A DNA stretch of 33,025 nucleotides from an uncultured Clostridia bacterium (lineage in GTDB: Bacteria > Bacillota > Clostridia > Lachnospirales > CAG-274), in the NCBI GenBank assembly GCA_944381435.1, contig CALWLD010000025.1:1-33025 (forward strand), written 5' to 3'. Shown piece after piece: positions 1 through 7,986 of this stretch (position 1 is the stretch's first letter; every line of letters begins with the position of its first letter). Both the position numbers and the translations under genes were made by a program. Under the pieces are notes generated by a model. It searched no databases, had not been told where the DNA came from, and saw only the letters and a list, made by a program, of their open reading frames with translations.

Positions 1-77
1 CAAAACCTCCTATGATAGTTTAATTCTACCACAGGAGGTCTCTTTTTTCTATTGTCCATTTTTTACGGACTTGTTCA
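1..77 (-). mobile_element. End of an IS-like element, body extends left out of window
   Basis: Read on the minus strand from 77, this stretch starts TGAAC, has GGACA at positions 21-25, then an A-run, AGACCTCCT, GGTAGAA and TTAAA. The right edge of the window (32951 onward) shows the same blocks at nearly the same spacing, which is why I call both ends of related insertion sequences. ACCTCCT (5-11) can pair with AGGAGGT (33-39), so on the minus strand a leader hairpin would cover a Shine-Dalgarno sequence that presumably serves a transposase outside the window. The end lies 22 bases beyond the stop of the neighbouring gene. The IS family (IS3-like suspected) is an inference because no transposase is visible. 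Confidence 0.55.
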
Positions 78-99
78 TAAATTCTACAACCTTTTTTTA

Positions 100-648
100 T
101 TAATCTATATCAAAATCTATAACAGAACCATTTAAAGCGTTAACTTCAACTTCATAAATTTTATTATCTTTTTTTATTTTAAAATCATAAGTTGGTAAAT
201 CATCATCATCGTCAATATCTGATTCTTGCCAAATAACACTACCGCCACTTACAGCTTTAATAGCAGCATTTTTAGCAGTTTCTATGCTAATTAATTTTTG
301 TCCATTCCAAGTACCGTTATTATTTGTTGTAGTGTTACCACCGTTTGTAGCAGGTAAATCTGTAGGTTCACCATTATTAGTGTTACCACTGCCTGTATTT
401 ATATAAATAGTTTTTGTGTTAGAATCCCAAGAAATTTCGTGGCCTAAAGCATCACTTACAGTTCTTAAAGGAACGTAAGTTGTACCGTTGCTAACAAATG
501 CAGAGCTACCTTTGCCAGTGTCAACTCCGTTTACAACAAGTCTTTTTACAGAATAAGTTGCTGGGATATTTACAACGTTTGCAGCAAATGCAGTAACAGA
601 TGTTGTAATAATACCACCAATTAATAAACCACTAATAAATTTTTTCAT
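100..648 (-). CDS. Exported protein with stalk (copper amine oxidase N-like) and PepSY-like domains
   Basis: The product is 182 aa. It has a signal peptide (MKKFISGLLIGG, cleavage near AFA), then a short stalk-type repeat of the copper amine oxidase N-terminal-like family (about residues 30-85, with TTYVPLRTVSDALG). A Gly/Asn/Thr-rich linker follows, then a C-terminal PepSY-like domain (about 120-182, from ISIETAKNAAIKAV to VNALNGSVIDFDID). The start is the ATG at 648, with GGGAGG about eight bases upstream. A longer reading from TTG at 663 would begin inside that ribosome site. The C-terminal half is clearly paralogous to the next gene (747-1202). PepSY domains are often linked to control of secreted peptidases or to wall-associated sensing; here the role is unknown. 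Confidence 0.8.
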   Translation of the reverse strand: MKKFISGLLIGGIITTSVTAFAANVVNIPATYSVKRLVVNGVDTGKGSSAFVSNGTTYVPLRTVSDALGHEISWDSNTKTIYINTGSGNTNNGEPTDLPATNGGNTTTNNNGTWNGQKLISIETAKNAAIKAVSGGSVIWQESDIDDDDDLPTYDFKIKKDNKIYEVEVNALNGSVIDFDID

Positions 649-689
649 TTTTATTCCTCCCAAAAGTAAAAAATTAATAAAAATTAATA

Positions 690-718
690 ATTTATAAATT
701 TAAACGTAAAATTTATAA
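690..718. repeat. AT-only inverted repeat between the two PepSY-like genes
   Basis: TTTATAAATTT and AAATTTATAAA form an 11-bp stem. A further TTTATAAA follows at about 723-730. It lies between the stop of the 747-1202 gene and the start of the 100-648 gene on the minus strand, so it may be a weak terminator or processing site. There is no GC in the stem, so strength is doubtful. Confidence 0.3.
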
Positions 719-746
719 AAAAGTTTATAAATTTTATAAAAAATTT

Positions 747-1202
747 TTAATCCATATCAAATTCAGAAACTGTACCGTCTAAAGCATTAACTTCAATTTC
801 ATAAACTTTAGCACCTTTTTTAATTTGAAAATTATATGTAGGTGTATCCTCTAAGTCGTAAATATCTTCTTCTTGGCTAATTATATCTCCACCACCTACA
901 ATATCTATTGCTATTTCTTTAGCTTCTTCTAAGCTAATTAACGTGTTGCCGTTCCAAGTATTAGCAGAAGTAGCATTGCTATCAACAGGTGGAATATCTG
1001 TAGGTTCACCTGAATTTTGATTATTGTTTACATCTTCATTATATATTGCCATATTGTTTTCTTGTATTCTTTTTTCTATTTTTCTTTCTTCTAAAAATCC
1101 AGAAGCTTTAAAAGATAAAACAACAGCAACAACTATTATAATGCCAGCAACAATACCTAAAAATGTTTTGTTGTTATTTTTATTATTGTTTTGGTTGTTC
1201 AT
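747..1202 (-). CDS. Membrane-anchored PepSY-like domain protein
   Basis: The product is 151 aa. An Asn/Lys-rich N-terminus is followed by one transmembrane helix (about residues 13-34, FLGIVAGIIIVVAVVLSF). Next come a charged linker containing GEPTDIPP and a C-terminal PepSY-like domain (LISLEEAKEIAIDIVGGG to VNALDGTVSEFDMD). The ATG at 1202 has GGAGGAATTTT just upstream; an upstream ATG at 1238 lacks this. The last ~75 residues closely match the product of 100-648, including the shared GEPTD linker, WNG.. and LPTY/TPTY blocks. This looks like a tandem duplication in which one copy is tethered and the other is exported with a stalk domain. The predicted location is the outer face of the membrane. 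Confidence 0.78.
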   Translation of the reverse strand: MNNQNNNKNNNKTFLGIVAGIIIVVAVVLSFKASGFLEERKIEKRIQENNMAIYNEDVNNNQNSGEPTDIPPVDSNATSANTWNGNTLISLEEAKEIAIDIVGGGDIISQEEDIYDLEDTPTYNFQIKKGAKVYEIEVNALDGTVSEFDMD

Positions 1203-1371
1203 AAAATTCCTCCTTAAGAAAAATTTTCCTTTTGTCATTATATGTAACGATAAGAAAATAAAAAAGTTTATAATAAAATAAAAAAAATTTTTTTGTAATA
1301 TTTTTGTAATTTTTTTAAAACAAATTTAATGTATAATAAACTTATCTACAATAAATAGAAGGTGATAAATT

Positions 1372-2658
1372 ATGAAAATTTTAAAAATAAATATGATAAG
1401 TTTATTTTTTATAGTGTTTTTATTTAATATTAATGTTTTTGCGAAAGATTATAAAACATATGCTACATATACTGTTAATAACCTTACTATAACAAGCTAT
1501 AGCAAAAGCTGGTCTAAAGATATGTTAAAAAGTTTATATGTAGAGCTTGTAAGTAATTTTCATAGTGATGAATTTTCATATCTATCAGAGATATATATAT
1601 ATCCAGACGCTCCAGAAGGGGTAAACGGGCTTTACTATGATGATATTTATTTAGAAGATGATGGATATAAGCTAGGTAATAAGGCATATATAAACCTTTA
1701 TAATGGTGAAAAATTAAATAGTATACCTAAAATGGCATATACCTTATCTCACGAATATGGACATCATTATATGATATATAATTTGATGCAAAAAGAAGGT
1801 ATATATTATCATAACTTAAAAGATTCTAAATACGTGAATATTAGAAAGCTAGAAGGTAGCCCTGTTGTATTTGATGTAAATAAAAGCGATTATTTATATC
1901 ATTGGGATATTATGGAAATAATGGCAGATGATTATGTTCAGCTATTAGGTTCATCTAATGCAAGGTTATCTTATGATTATAAATCATCAGATGAGCTTTT
2001 AAAGGAAAACAAAAAGCCTTATGAAAGCCCTTCAAGCTTTAATTTAAAGCCACAATTAAACCCATATTTACCTTTGGCGGCAGATGTAGATGGGTTATAT
2101 AATTATTTTATTAACATAGGAGGCTTTACAGTTGCAAAACCTAAAGCACCTAATAAGCCAAAATTAAATGATATTACAGGTTATGTGGGGGAAAATAAGG
2201 AAATAACTTATAATATAAGTTGGGATAATGTAAACAAAAATGAGCCATTAGAATATACATTAGTTATATATCCAGATAACAATCCTTTTACACCATACCC
2301 ATTAAAAACGTTAACATCAAAAGAACCTTTAAACGTAACTTTTGGTAGCTATAGCATAAAGCAAAAAGATGGTAGCATAAAATCTATATCTCAAAAATAT
2401 AGTGATAAATATACATTAAAACTTTATGTTAAAGATTCTTTAGGGTTTACGTACACTGCAGATAGCATAACATATGATTTTACACAAGTTAATAAAAAAA
2501 TACTAGAATCAGATAAAGCCAAAAAGCCTGTTAATAAACCTGTTAAAAATACAACTAATGTTATAAATGATAACCCTAGCTCATCACCAGATAATGTAAT
2601 TATTGGTCCAAGCTCTAGCGGTTCTTTAGATAGTTTATTTAATTTAGGTAATAAATAA
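1372..2658 (+). CDS. Secreted putative zinc metallopeptidase (HEXXH)
   Basis: The product is 428 aa with an N-terminal signal peptide (about 1-24, ending VFA). HEYGH at residues 127-131 matches the HEXXH zinc motif. Some 50 residues later, MEIMADD (E182, A185, D186) fits the E..AD third-ligand helix of gluzincin-type peptidases. Residues ~260-370 look like a beta-sandwich of fibronectin III type. A low-complexity Ser/Pro/Asn tail ends the protein. The start ATG follows AAGGTGATAAATT. No family name is recognised with confidence; metallopeptidase activity is inferred from the motif and spacing only. It is monocistronic and convergent with the kinase gene, with a shared terminator between them. 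Confidence 0.72.
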   Translation: MKILKINMISLFFIVFLFNINVFAKDYKTYATYTVNNLTITSYSKSWSKDMLKSLYVELVSNFHSDEFSYLSEIYIYPDAPEGVNGLYYDDIYLEDDGYKLGNKAYINLYNGEKLNSIPKMAYTLSHEYGHHYMIYNLMQKEGIYYHNLKDSKYVNIRKLEGSPVVFDVNKSDYLYHWDIMEIMADDYVQLLGSSNARLSYDYKSSDELLKENKKPYESPSSFNLKPQLNPYLPLAADVDGLYNYFINIGGFTVAKPKAPNKPKLNDITGYVGENKEITYNISWDNVNKNEPLEYTLVIYPDNNPFTPYPLKTLTSKEPLNVTFGSYSIKQKDGSIKSISQKYSDKYTLKLYVKDSLGFTYTADSITYDFTQVNKKILESDKAKKPVNKPVKNTTNVINDNPSSSPDNVIIGPSSSGSLDSLFNLGNK

Positions 2659-2668
2659 ATATAAAAAT

Positions 2669-2703
2669 ATAACCCCTCTTAAAACATAAAGAGGGGTTAT
2701 TTA
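2669..2703. terminator. Bidirectional intrinsic terminator
   Basis: ATAACCCCTCTT (2669-2680) pairs perfectly with AAGAGGGGTTAT (2689-2700), with an 8-base loop. It sits between the convergent metallopeptidase gene and the PASTA kinase gene and has A/T-rich flanks on both sides. Confidence 0.85.
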
Positions 2704-2705
2704 TG

Positions 2706-4853
2706 TTAATTAAAGTTTTTAGTTTCTGTTCCAATAAGCTCGCCGTTAATATAAAGTTCATATTGAGTAGGTTTATATCCAGAAACATTTATAGATAAAG
2801 GGAAACCACTAGCACTATAATTACTAGACCATATAGTTTTAGATTGACCATCTACAATTTCAACAACTTTAACTTCAACAGTTTCTGCTCCTTCTGGTAA
2901 CTTAGGATTAATTTCTAAAACCTCTGTTTTTAACACAGGTTGTGTTGTTGTAGCTTCTGTTTTTTCTTCAGATATAATCTCTGTTGTGTTATCTATGGTT
3001 GTATCTTGTACTATTGGTTGAGTAGTAGTTTCTGTAGTAGTTTCTGTGGTAGTTTCTTTTTTACCACTGCTAACAACAATGCTTATAGCAGTACCTTCTG
3101 AAACTTCATCGCCATATTTTATGCTTTGCTCAATAACTTTTCCTTCTTCTACAGTATCGCTTTCAGCTTGGCTAACTCTACCTACAGATAGACCTTCACT
3201 TTTTATTTTATCTCTTGCATCTTTTTCGCTAAGGCCTATTAAATAAGGTACAGCAACTTTATTTTCTTCATCTTCTTTACCTTTGCTTATATATAACCTT
3301 AAATCATCTCCAGGTTTTAGCTTGCTACCACCTTCAGGAATCTGTTTTACAACCTTGCCTATTTCTATTTCATCATCTGATATATATTCTTCTTTTAAAT
3401 TTATATCTAAATTTTCTATTTTTTCATAAACATCAGTAATATCAAGACCTACATAGTCTTCAACTTCAAATTGACCAGAGCCAAGGCTAAGGGTTACGTT
3501 TATGTTGCTACCTTTTTTTACCTTTTCACCAGCTTTTATATCTTGGTCTAAAATAGCACCTTCTTCTACAGTATCGCTGTATTCTTCTTTTATGTTTGTA
3601 ATATAAATTTCTTTGTCTTTAGCTATTTCCACAGCCTCGTCCCAAGTTTTACCTGTAAAGTCTGGCACTTTAGAGTTGGTTCCTGATAGCACCCATACAA
3701 CAAGAAATGCTGTTAATAGAGCCATAATAACAAAAGATGTTAAAACAGCAAAAAGGGCAACCTTTCGCTCCATTGCTTTGTCATTTTCCTTGTCTATGCT
3801 AGGAGATATATTAGGAGATTTATTTTGTTTAAAGCTATCTTTACTTGTAGCTTTAGGTTTAGAAGAAACATTATTAGCCTTTTCTTTAGCTAAATATTCT
3901 TTATCTTCATATTTGTCTTTTGGTTTATTATCTGTATTTTTAGCCATATTTTTTATTTGTTCCATTTCTTCTGGTTTTATAATAACGGTAGGGCTATCTT
4001 CATCGATGGCATTGTTTGTTATAAAATTGCCACTTTCATCTGATAATGCCTTTTTTAAATCGTTATTAAGCTCTTTTGCAGATTTATATCTGTTGTCTGC
4101 ATTTTTTGTAGTTGCTTTTAAAATAATTTTTTCTAAACTGTTAGATACTTTAGGGTTTAGCTCTTTTATATTAGGTAAAGGTTCGTTTATATGTTTCATA
4201 GCAAGCTGAACAACACCTTCACCATCAAAGGGTAATTTACCTGTTATCATTTCAAACATTATTATGCCTAAAGAATAAATATCGCTTTTAAAATCTACAT
4301 ATCCACCTCTTGCTTGCTCTGGGGAAAAATAATGGGCACTGCCCATTGCTTCTGTAGTTATAGTATTAGATGTAGTAGCTCTAGCTATACCAAAATCTGT
4401 AACTTTAATGCCACCATCTTTTGTTACTAATATATTTTGAGGTTTTATATCTCTATGAACTATATTGTTGCTATGAGCAACCTCTAAAGCATTAGCTATT
4501 TGTATAGAAATTCCAAGAACCTCTTCGTTAGTAAAAGGTGCTTTTGTTTTAATAATATCTTTTAAGGTGTATCCATCTACATATTCCATAACTATATAAT
4601 AGATATTGCCATCGTTTCCAACATCGTATACATTAGCTATATTAACGTGGGATATCCTAGCTGCTGCTCTAGCTTCTTTGCTAAATTTACCTATAAATTC
4701 TTCATCTATAAACTCTTCTTTTAAAACTTTAAAGCTAACTTTTCTATCTAGTTTCAAGTCTTTGGCACAGTATACATTAGCCATACCGCCTACACCTATT
4801 AGCTCTAGTATTTCATATCTATCGCTAACAATAGTTTTTGGCTCTAACTTCAT
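2706..4853 (-). CDS. prkC: PASTA-domain Ser/Thr protein kinase
   Basis: The product is 715 aa. The N-terminal Hanks-type kinase domain (~12-270) has a Gly-rich loop GVGGMA, Lys42 (VSFKVL), HRDIKPQN (133-140) and DFG (153-155). A charged juxtamembrane region leads to one transmembrane helix (~366-389). Three extracellular PASTA repeats follow (~393-458, 462-526, 533-597), then a Thr-rich linker and an extra ~70-residue C-terminal domain. PASTA repeats in this family bind muropeptides or lipid II, linking wall state (in Bacillus, spore germination) to phosphorylation. The ATG at 4853 is preferred, with GAGGTG upstream; a GTG at 4862 overlaps that site. The partner phosphatase gene ends 11 bases upstream of this ATG. 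The usual next gene rsgA is absent. Confidence 0.95.
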   Translation of the reverse strand: MKLEPKTIVSDRYEILELIGVGGMANVYCAKDLKLDRKVSFKVLKEEFIDEEFIGKFSKEARAAARISHVNIANVYDVGNDGNIYYIVMEYVDGYTLKDIIKTKAPFTNEEVLGISIQIANALEVAHSNNIVHRDIKPQNILVTKDGGIKVTDFGIARATTSNTITTEAMGSAHYFSPEQARGGYVDFKSDIYSLGIIMFEMITGKLPFDGEGVVQLAMKHINEPLPNIKELNPKVSNSLEKIILKATTKNADNRYKSAKELNNDLKKALSDESGNFITNNAIDEDSPTVIIKPEEMEQIKNMAKNTDNKPKDKYEDKEYLAKEKANNVSSKPKATSKDSFKQNKSPNISPSIDKENDKAMERKVALFAVLTSFVIMALLTAFLVVWVLSGTNSKVPDFTGKTWDEAVEIAKDKEIYITNIKEEYSDTVEEGAILDQDIKAGEKVKKGSNINVTLSLGSGQFEVEDYVGLDITDVYEKIENLDINLKEEYISDDEIEIGKVVKQIPEGGSKLKPGDDLRLYISKGKEDEENKVAVPYLIGLSEKDARDKIKSEGLSVGRVSQAESDTVEEGKVIEQSIKYGDEVSEGTAISIVVSSGKKETTTETTTETTTQPIVQDTTIDNTTEIISEEKTEATTTQPVLKTEVLEINPKLPEGAETVEVKVVEIVDGQSKTIWSSNYSASGFPLSINVSGYKPTQYELYINGELIGTETKNFN

Positions 4854-4864
4854 ATTATTCACCT

Positions 4865-5587
4865 CTATTTCTCTATAACTATAACTGCTATGTTATCTTT
4901 TCCGCCGTTGTCATTAGCTCTTTTTATAAGGCTTTCTACCTTATCTTCTGTAGATATATCTTTAGTTGCTATTTCTAAAATTTCGTCATTTGTAAGCATA
5001 TCGCTTAAGCCATCTGAACACATTATAAAAATATCATCTTCAAAAACATCACAAAATAAAGCATCAGCCTTAATTGTTTTTTCTGCACCAATAGCTCTTG
5101 TTAAAGCATTAGCGTTTATAGATTTTTCTGCTTCTTCTTTAGATATAACACCTGCTTTAAATAAATCCATACCATATGTATGGTCTGATGTCATTTGTAC
5201 AATTTTGTTATTTCTTATGCCATATAGCCTACAATCACCTACGTGGGCTATGAAAATTTTCCCATTTTTTATAGTTGTAGCAAGAAGAGTTGTTCCCATA
5301 TCTTCATATTGCTTATTTGTTTTAGAAAGCTTAAAAACTTCCTCGTTAGCATATGATAGAGCAGATACTAGAAGGTCTAGCACTTCGTCATCTTCTGTTT
5401 CGTATATAAATTGTTCAAAAAAATCTATAGCAGATTCGCTAGCAACCTCTCCAGCATTACATCCGCCAACACCATCTGCAACAATATATAAATTATCAAG
5501 GCTACCTATTTTTTCATTGTTAATATATACATAGTCTTGATTTTTTTTTCGACGCATACCTATATCTGTGTTACCAACACCTATCAT
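4865..5587 (-). CDS. PP2C-family protein phosphatase (Stp/PrpC type)
   Basis: The product is 240 aa, a full-length bacterial PP2C domain. Metal-binding and catalytic motifs are visible: GNTDIGMRRKKNQD at the N-terminus, VADGVGG around Asp38, CSDGLSDML, and GGKDNIAVIVI near the end. It removes phosphate from Ser/Thr of proteins modified by the adjacent PASTA kinase and is cytoplasmic. The ATG at 5587 follows GAGGTG with a 5-base spacer. It lies in the order rlmN-phosphatase-kinase, with gaps of about 15 and 11 bases, so it is almost certainly co-transcribed. Confidence 0.95.
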   Translation of the reverse strand: MIGVGNTDIGMRRKKNQDYVYINNEKIGSLDNLYIVADGVGGCNAGEVASESAIDFFEQFIYETEDDEVLDLLVSALSYANEEVFKLSKTNKQYEDMGTTLLATTIKNGKIFIAHVGDCRLYGIRNNKIVQMTSDHTYGMDLFKAGVISKEEAEKSINANALTRAIGAEKTIKADALFCDVFEDDIFIMCSDGLSDMLTNDEILEIATKDISTEDKVESLIKRANDNGGKDNIAVIVIEK

Positions 5588-5602
5588 AAAAACACCTCGT
5601 TT

Positions 5603-6634
5603 CTAATACTTATAACTTTTTCTAAGTTGCCCACAAGCAGCGTTTATATCGCTACCTAGCTCTCTTCTAATGGTTGTTTCTATACCTGCGTTAATAAGGA
5701 TGTTAGCAAAATTTTTAATTTGCTCCTTAGAGCTTTTAATATAGTTTCTTTCTTTAACATCATTAACAGGTATAAGGTTTACGTGGCAAAGGCTACCTTT
5801 TAAGAGCTTTATTATCTCTTTAGCATCTTCTTCTCTATCGTTAACTCCTGATATAAGAGCATATTCATAAGTTACACGCCTTTTTGTAGTGTTAGCAAAA
5901 TATTTGCAGGCATCAACTATTTCTTTAACTGTATATTTTTTAGCAATAGGCATTATTTTTTGTCTATCTTCATCTGTTGGAGCGTGTAAAGAAAGGGCAA
6001 GGTTTATTTGCATTTTTTTATCGGCAAGCTCGTATATTTTAGGTACAATACCACAGGTAGAAACTGTTATGTGCCTTTGTCCTATGTTTAAACCATCTTT
6101 ATGGTTTATTATTTCTATAAATTTTAAAAAGTTTTCAAAGTTATCAAAAGGCTCGCCACTTCCCATAAGCACAATGCTTCTTATTTTTTCTTTGCTATCT
6201 TCTTGTATTTTATATATTTGAGATAGCATCTCTGAGGCTAGCAAGTTTCTTTCTAGCCCATCTAAAGTAGATGCACAAAATTTGCACCCCATTCTACAAC
6301 CTACCTGTGTAGAAATGCAAACTGCATTGCCATAGCTATATTTCATTAATACACTTTCTATAATGTAATTATTTTCTAATTTAAATAAATATTTTGTTGT
6401 TTTATCTACATTAGATACTAGCTTATCTATTATTTCTATTTCTGTTAGCTTAAATTTGTTAGCAAGCTTTTCTCTAAAATCTTTAGATATATTTGTCATT
6501 TCATCAAAAGAAGAAACGTTTTTTTGATGTAGCCAGCTAAAAATTTGCTTTGCTCTAAACTTTGCTTCACCTAAAGAGGTTATTTCTTTTTCTAGTTCAT
6601 CTAATGTAAGGTTTTTTATATCTATTTTATCCAT
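5603..6634 (-). CDS. rlmN: Dual-specificity RNA methyltransferase RlmN
   Basis: The product is 343 aa. It is a radical-SAM enzyme that methylates C2 of A2503 in 23S rRNA and A37 of some tRNAs. The cluster-binding motif CRMGCKFC gives Cys113, Cys117 and Cys120. The methyl-carrying Cys is Cys334 in SDINAACGQLR. MGSGEPFDN and LALSLHAPTDE are family signatures. Length and end points are normal. The ATG at 6634 has a modest AAAGG site. It lies 11 bases after rsmB in the same operon. Confidence 0.96.
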   Translation of the reverse strand: MDKIDIKNLTLDELEKEITSLGEAKFRAKQIFSWLHQKNVSSFDEMTNISKDFREKLANKFKLTEIEIIDKLVSNVDKTTKYLFKLENNYIIESVLMKYSYGNAVCISTQVGCRMGCKFCASTLDGLERNLLASEMLSQIYKIQEDSKEKIRSIVLMGSGEPFDNFENFLKFIEIINHKDGLNIGQRHITVSTCGIVPKIYELADKKMQINLALSLHAPTDEDRQKIMPIAKKYTVKEIVDACKYFANTTKRRVTYEYALISGVNDREEDAKEIIKLLKGSLCHVNLIPVNDVKERNYIKSSKEQIKNFANILINAGIETTIRRELGSDINAACGQLRKSYKY

Positions 6635-6645
6635 AAATTACCTTT

Positions 6646-7968
6646 CTATATTAATCTTTCTAATTTAGCAATAAAAAATCCATCTGTGTTAAACATATTA
6701 GGTAAAATTGTTATATAGCCTTTTTCTTCATTTTCTATGTTAAAGCCTGTGTTTATGCTTACAAGCTTAAAACCATAGTTTTTACAAAACCAATTTATGT
6801 TTTCTATGTTTTCTTCATCAAATAATGTACAAGTGCTATAAACAAGGGTTCCACCTTTTTTTACGTATTTATAAGATGCTTTTAATATTTCTTTTTGTAT
6901 GTTTGAAAGTTCTTTTATATCTTCTTTCGTTTTAGTATATTTTATATCGGGTTTTTTCTTAACTATGCCAAAGCCAGAACAAGGAGCATCTATTATTATT
7001 CTATCTGCAATTTCCTCATCTTCTTTATAAAACATAGCACCGTCTTTAAGCTCTAGCTTTATGTTTTCTATACCTAGCCTTTTTATTGTATCTTGCATAA
7101 GCTCTATTTTATGGCTATGTATATCCCTTGATATAATTTGTCCTTTGTTTTTCATAAGGTAAGAGCAATAAAAAGATTTGCCACCAGGGGCAGAGCATAT
7201 ATCTATTATGGTTTCATTTTCACAAGGAGCTAATGTTTCAACCAAAAGCATTGAGCTTTCGTCCATAATGTGAAAATAACCCTTTTTAAAGGCATTGCTA
7301 TCTGCTATATTTTTTGTTTTTGTTAAATATAGGCTGTTTTTAGATATAAGCCCATCTTCTACAACCATACCTTCTTTTGTTAGCATATCTTTTAATGTAT
7401 TTTTATCTATTTTGTTAGTATTTACGCATATACAAACTTTAGGTGCTAATATATTAGCTTTACAAATTTCTTCAGTTTTTTCATATCCAAACTGGCTTAT
7501 CCATTTTTCTATAACCCATTTATTGTAAGAATATTTTGTAGCTAAAAAATCTATTTTATCCTCTGGTAAAATGATATTATCTTTGTTTCTTGCTATATTT
7601 CTTAAAACACCATTAACAAAACCAGATAAGCCATTAAATTTTTTCTTTTTAGCAAAATTAACAGCCTCGTTACAAACAGCAGAAACAGGCACCTTTTCCA
7701 TAAACATTATTTGGTAAACAGATATTCTTATAATGTTTAATATAAGAGGCTTCATCTTGTTAGTTTTTGTTTTGGAAAAGCTATTTATTATATAATCTAT
7801 ATAAATGATATTTCTTAAAGTGCCATTTACAAGCTCTGTTATAAAAGCTCTATCTTCTACAGTTATATTTTTATTTTCGTTAAAAATCTTTTTTAATGTT
7901 AAATTGTTATAAAGCTGTTGCTCTAATATATCTATAAGTGCATAAACTGCAATTTCTCTAGCTTTCAT
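6646..7968 (-). CDS. rsmB: 16S rRNA (cytosine-967-C5)-methyltransferase RsmB
   Basis: The product is 440 aa. The N-terminal NusB-like RNA-binding domain spans about 1-135. The C-terminal Rossmann methyltransferase has the SAM-binding SAPGGKS (259-265) and two catalytic cysteines, Cys330 in PCSGFG and Cys380 in STCTLFDEEN. It makes m5C967 in 16S rRNA. It is the first gene of the rsmB-rlmN-phosphatase-kinase operon. The start ATG at 7968 has AGGTG upstream. The leader is long (about 190-200 nt from the proposed promoter) and carries repeat copy A. Confidence 0.95.
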   Translation of the reverse strand: MKAREIAVYALIDILEQQLYNNLTLKKIFNENKNITVEDRAFITELVNGTLRNIIYIDYIINSFSKTKTNKMKPLILNIIRISVYQIMFMEKVPVSAVCNEAVNFAKKKKFNGLSGFVNGVLRNIARNKDNIILPEDKIDFLATKYSYNKWVIEKWISQFGYEKTEEICKANILAPKVCICVNTNKIDKNTLKDMLTKEGMVVEDGLISKNSLYLTKTKNIADSNAFKKGYFHIMDESSMLLVETLAPCENETIIDICSAPGGKSFYCSYLMKNKGQIISRDIHSHKIELMQDTIKRLGIENIKLELKDGAMFYKEDEEIADRIIIDAPCSGFGIVKKKPDIKYTKTKEDIKELSNIQKEILKASYKYVKKGGTLVYSTCTLFDEENIENINWFCKNYGFKLVSINTGFNIENEEKGYITILPNMFNTDGFFIAKLERLI

Positions 7969-7986
7969 TTTTTCACCTAAAATCTT

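Noticed and set aside
3613-4209. 198-aa plus-strand open frame inside the kinase gene
   Set aside because: It is antisense to a clear Hanks kinase, with no ribosome site and hydrophobic sequence typical of reversed AT-rich coding DNA.
4890-5534. 214-aa plus-strand open frame inside the PP2C gene
   Set aside because: It is antisense to a complete phosphatase with all catalytic motifs.
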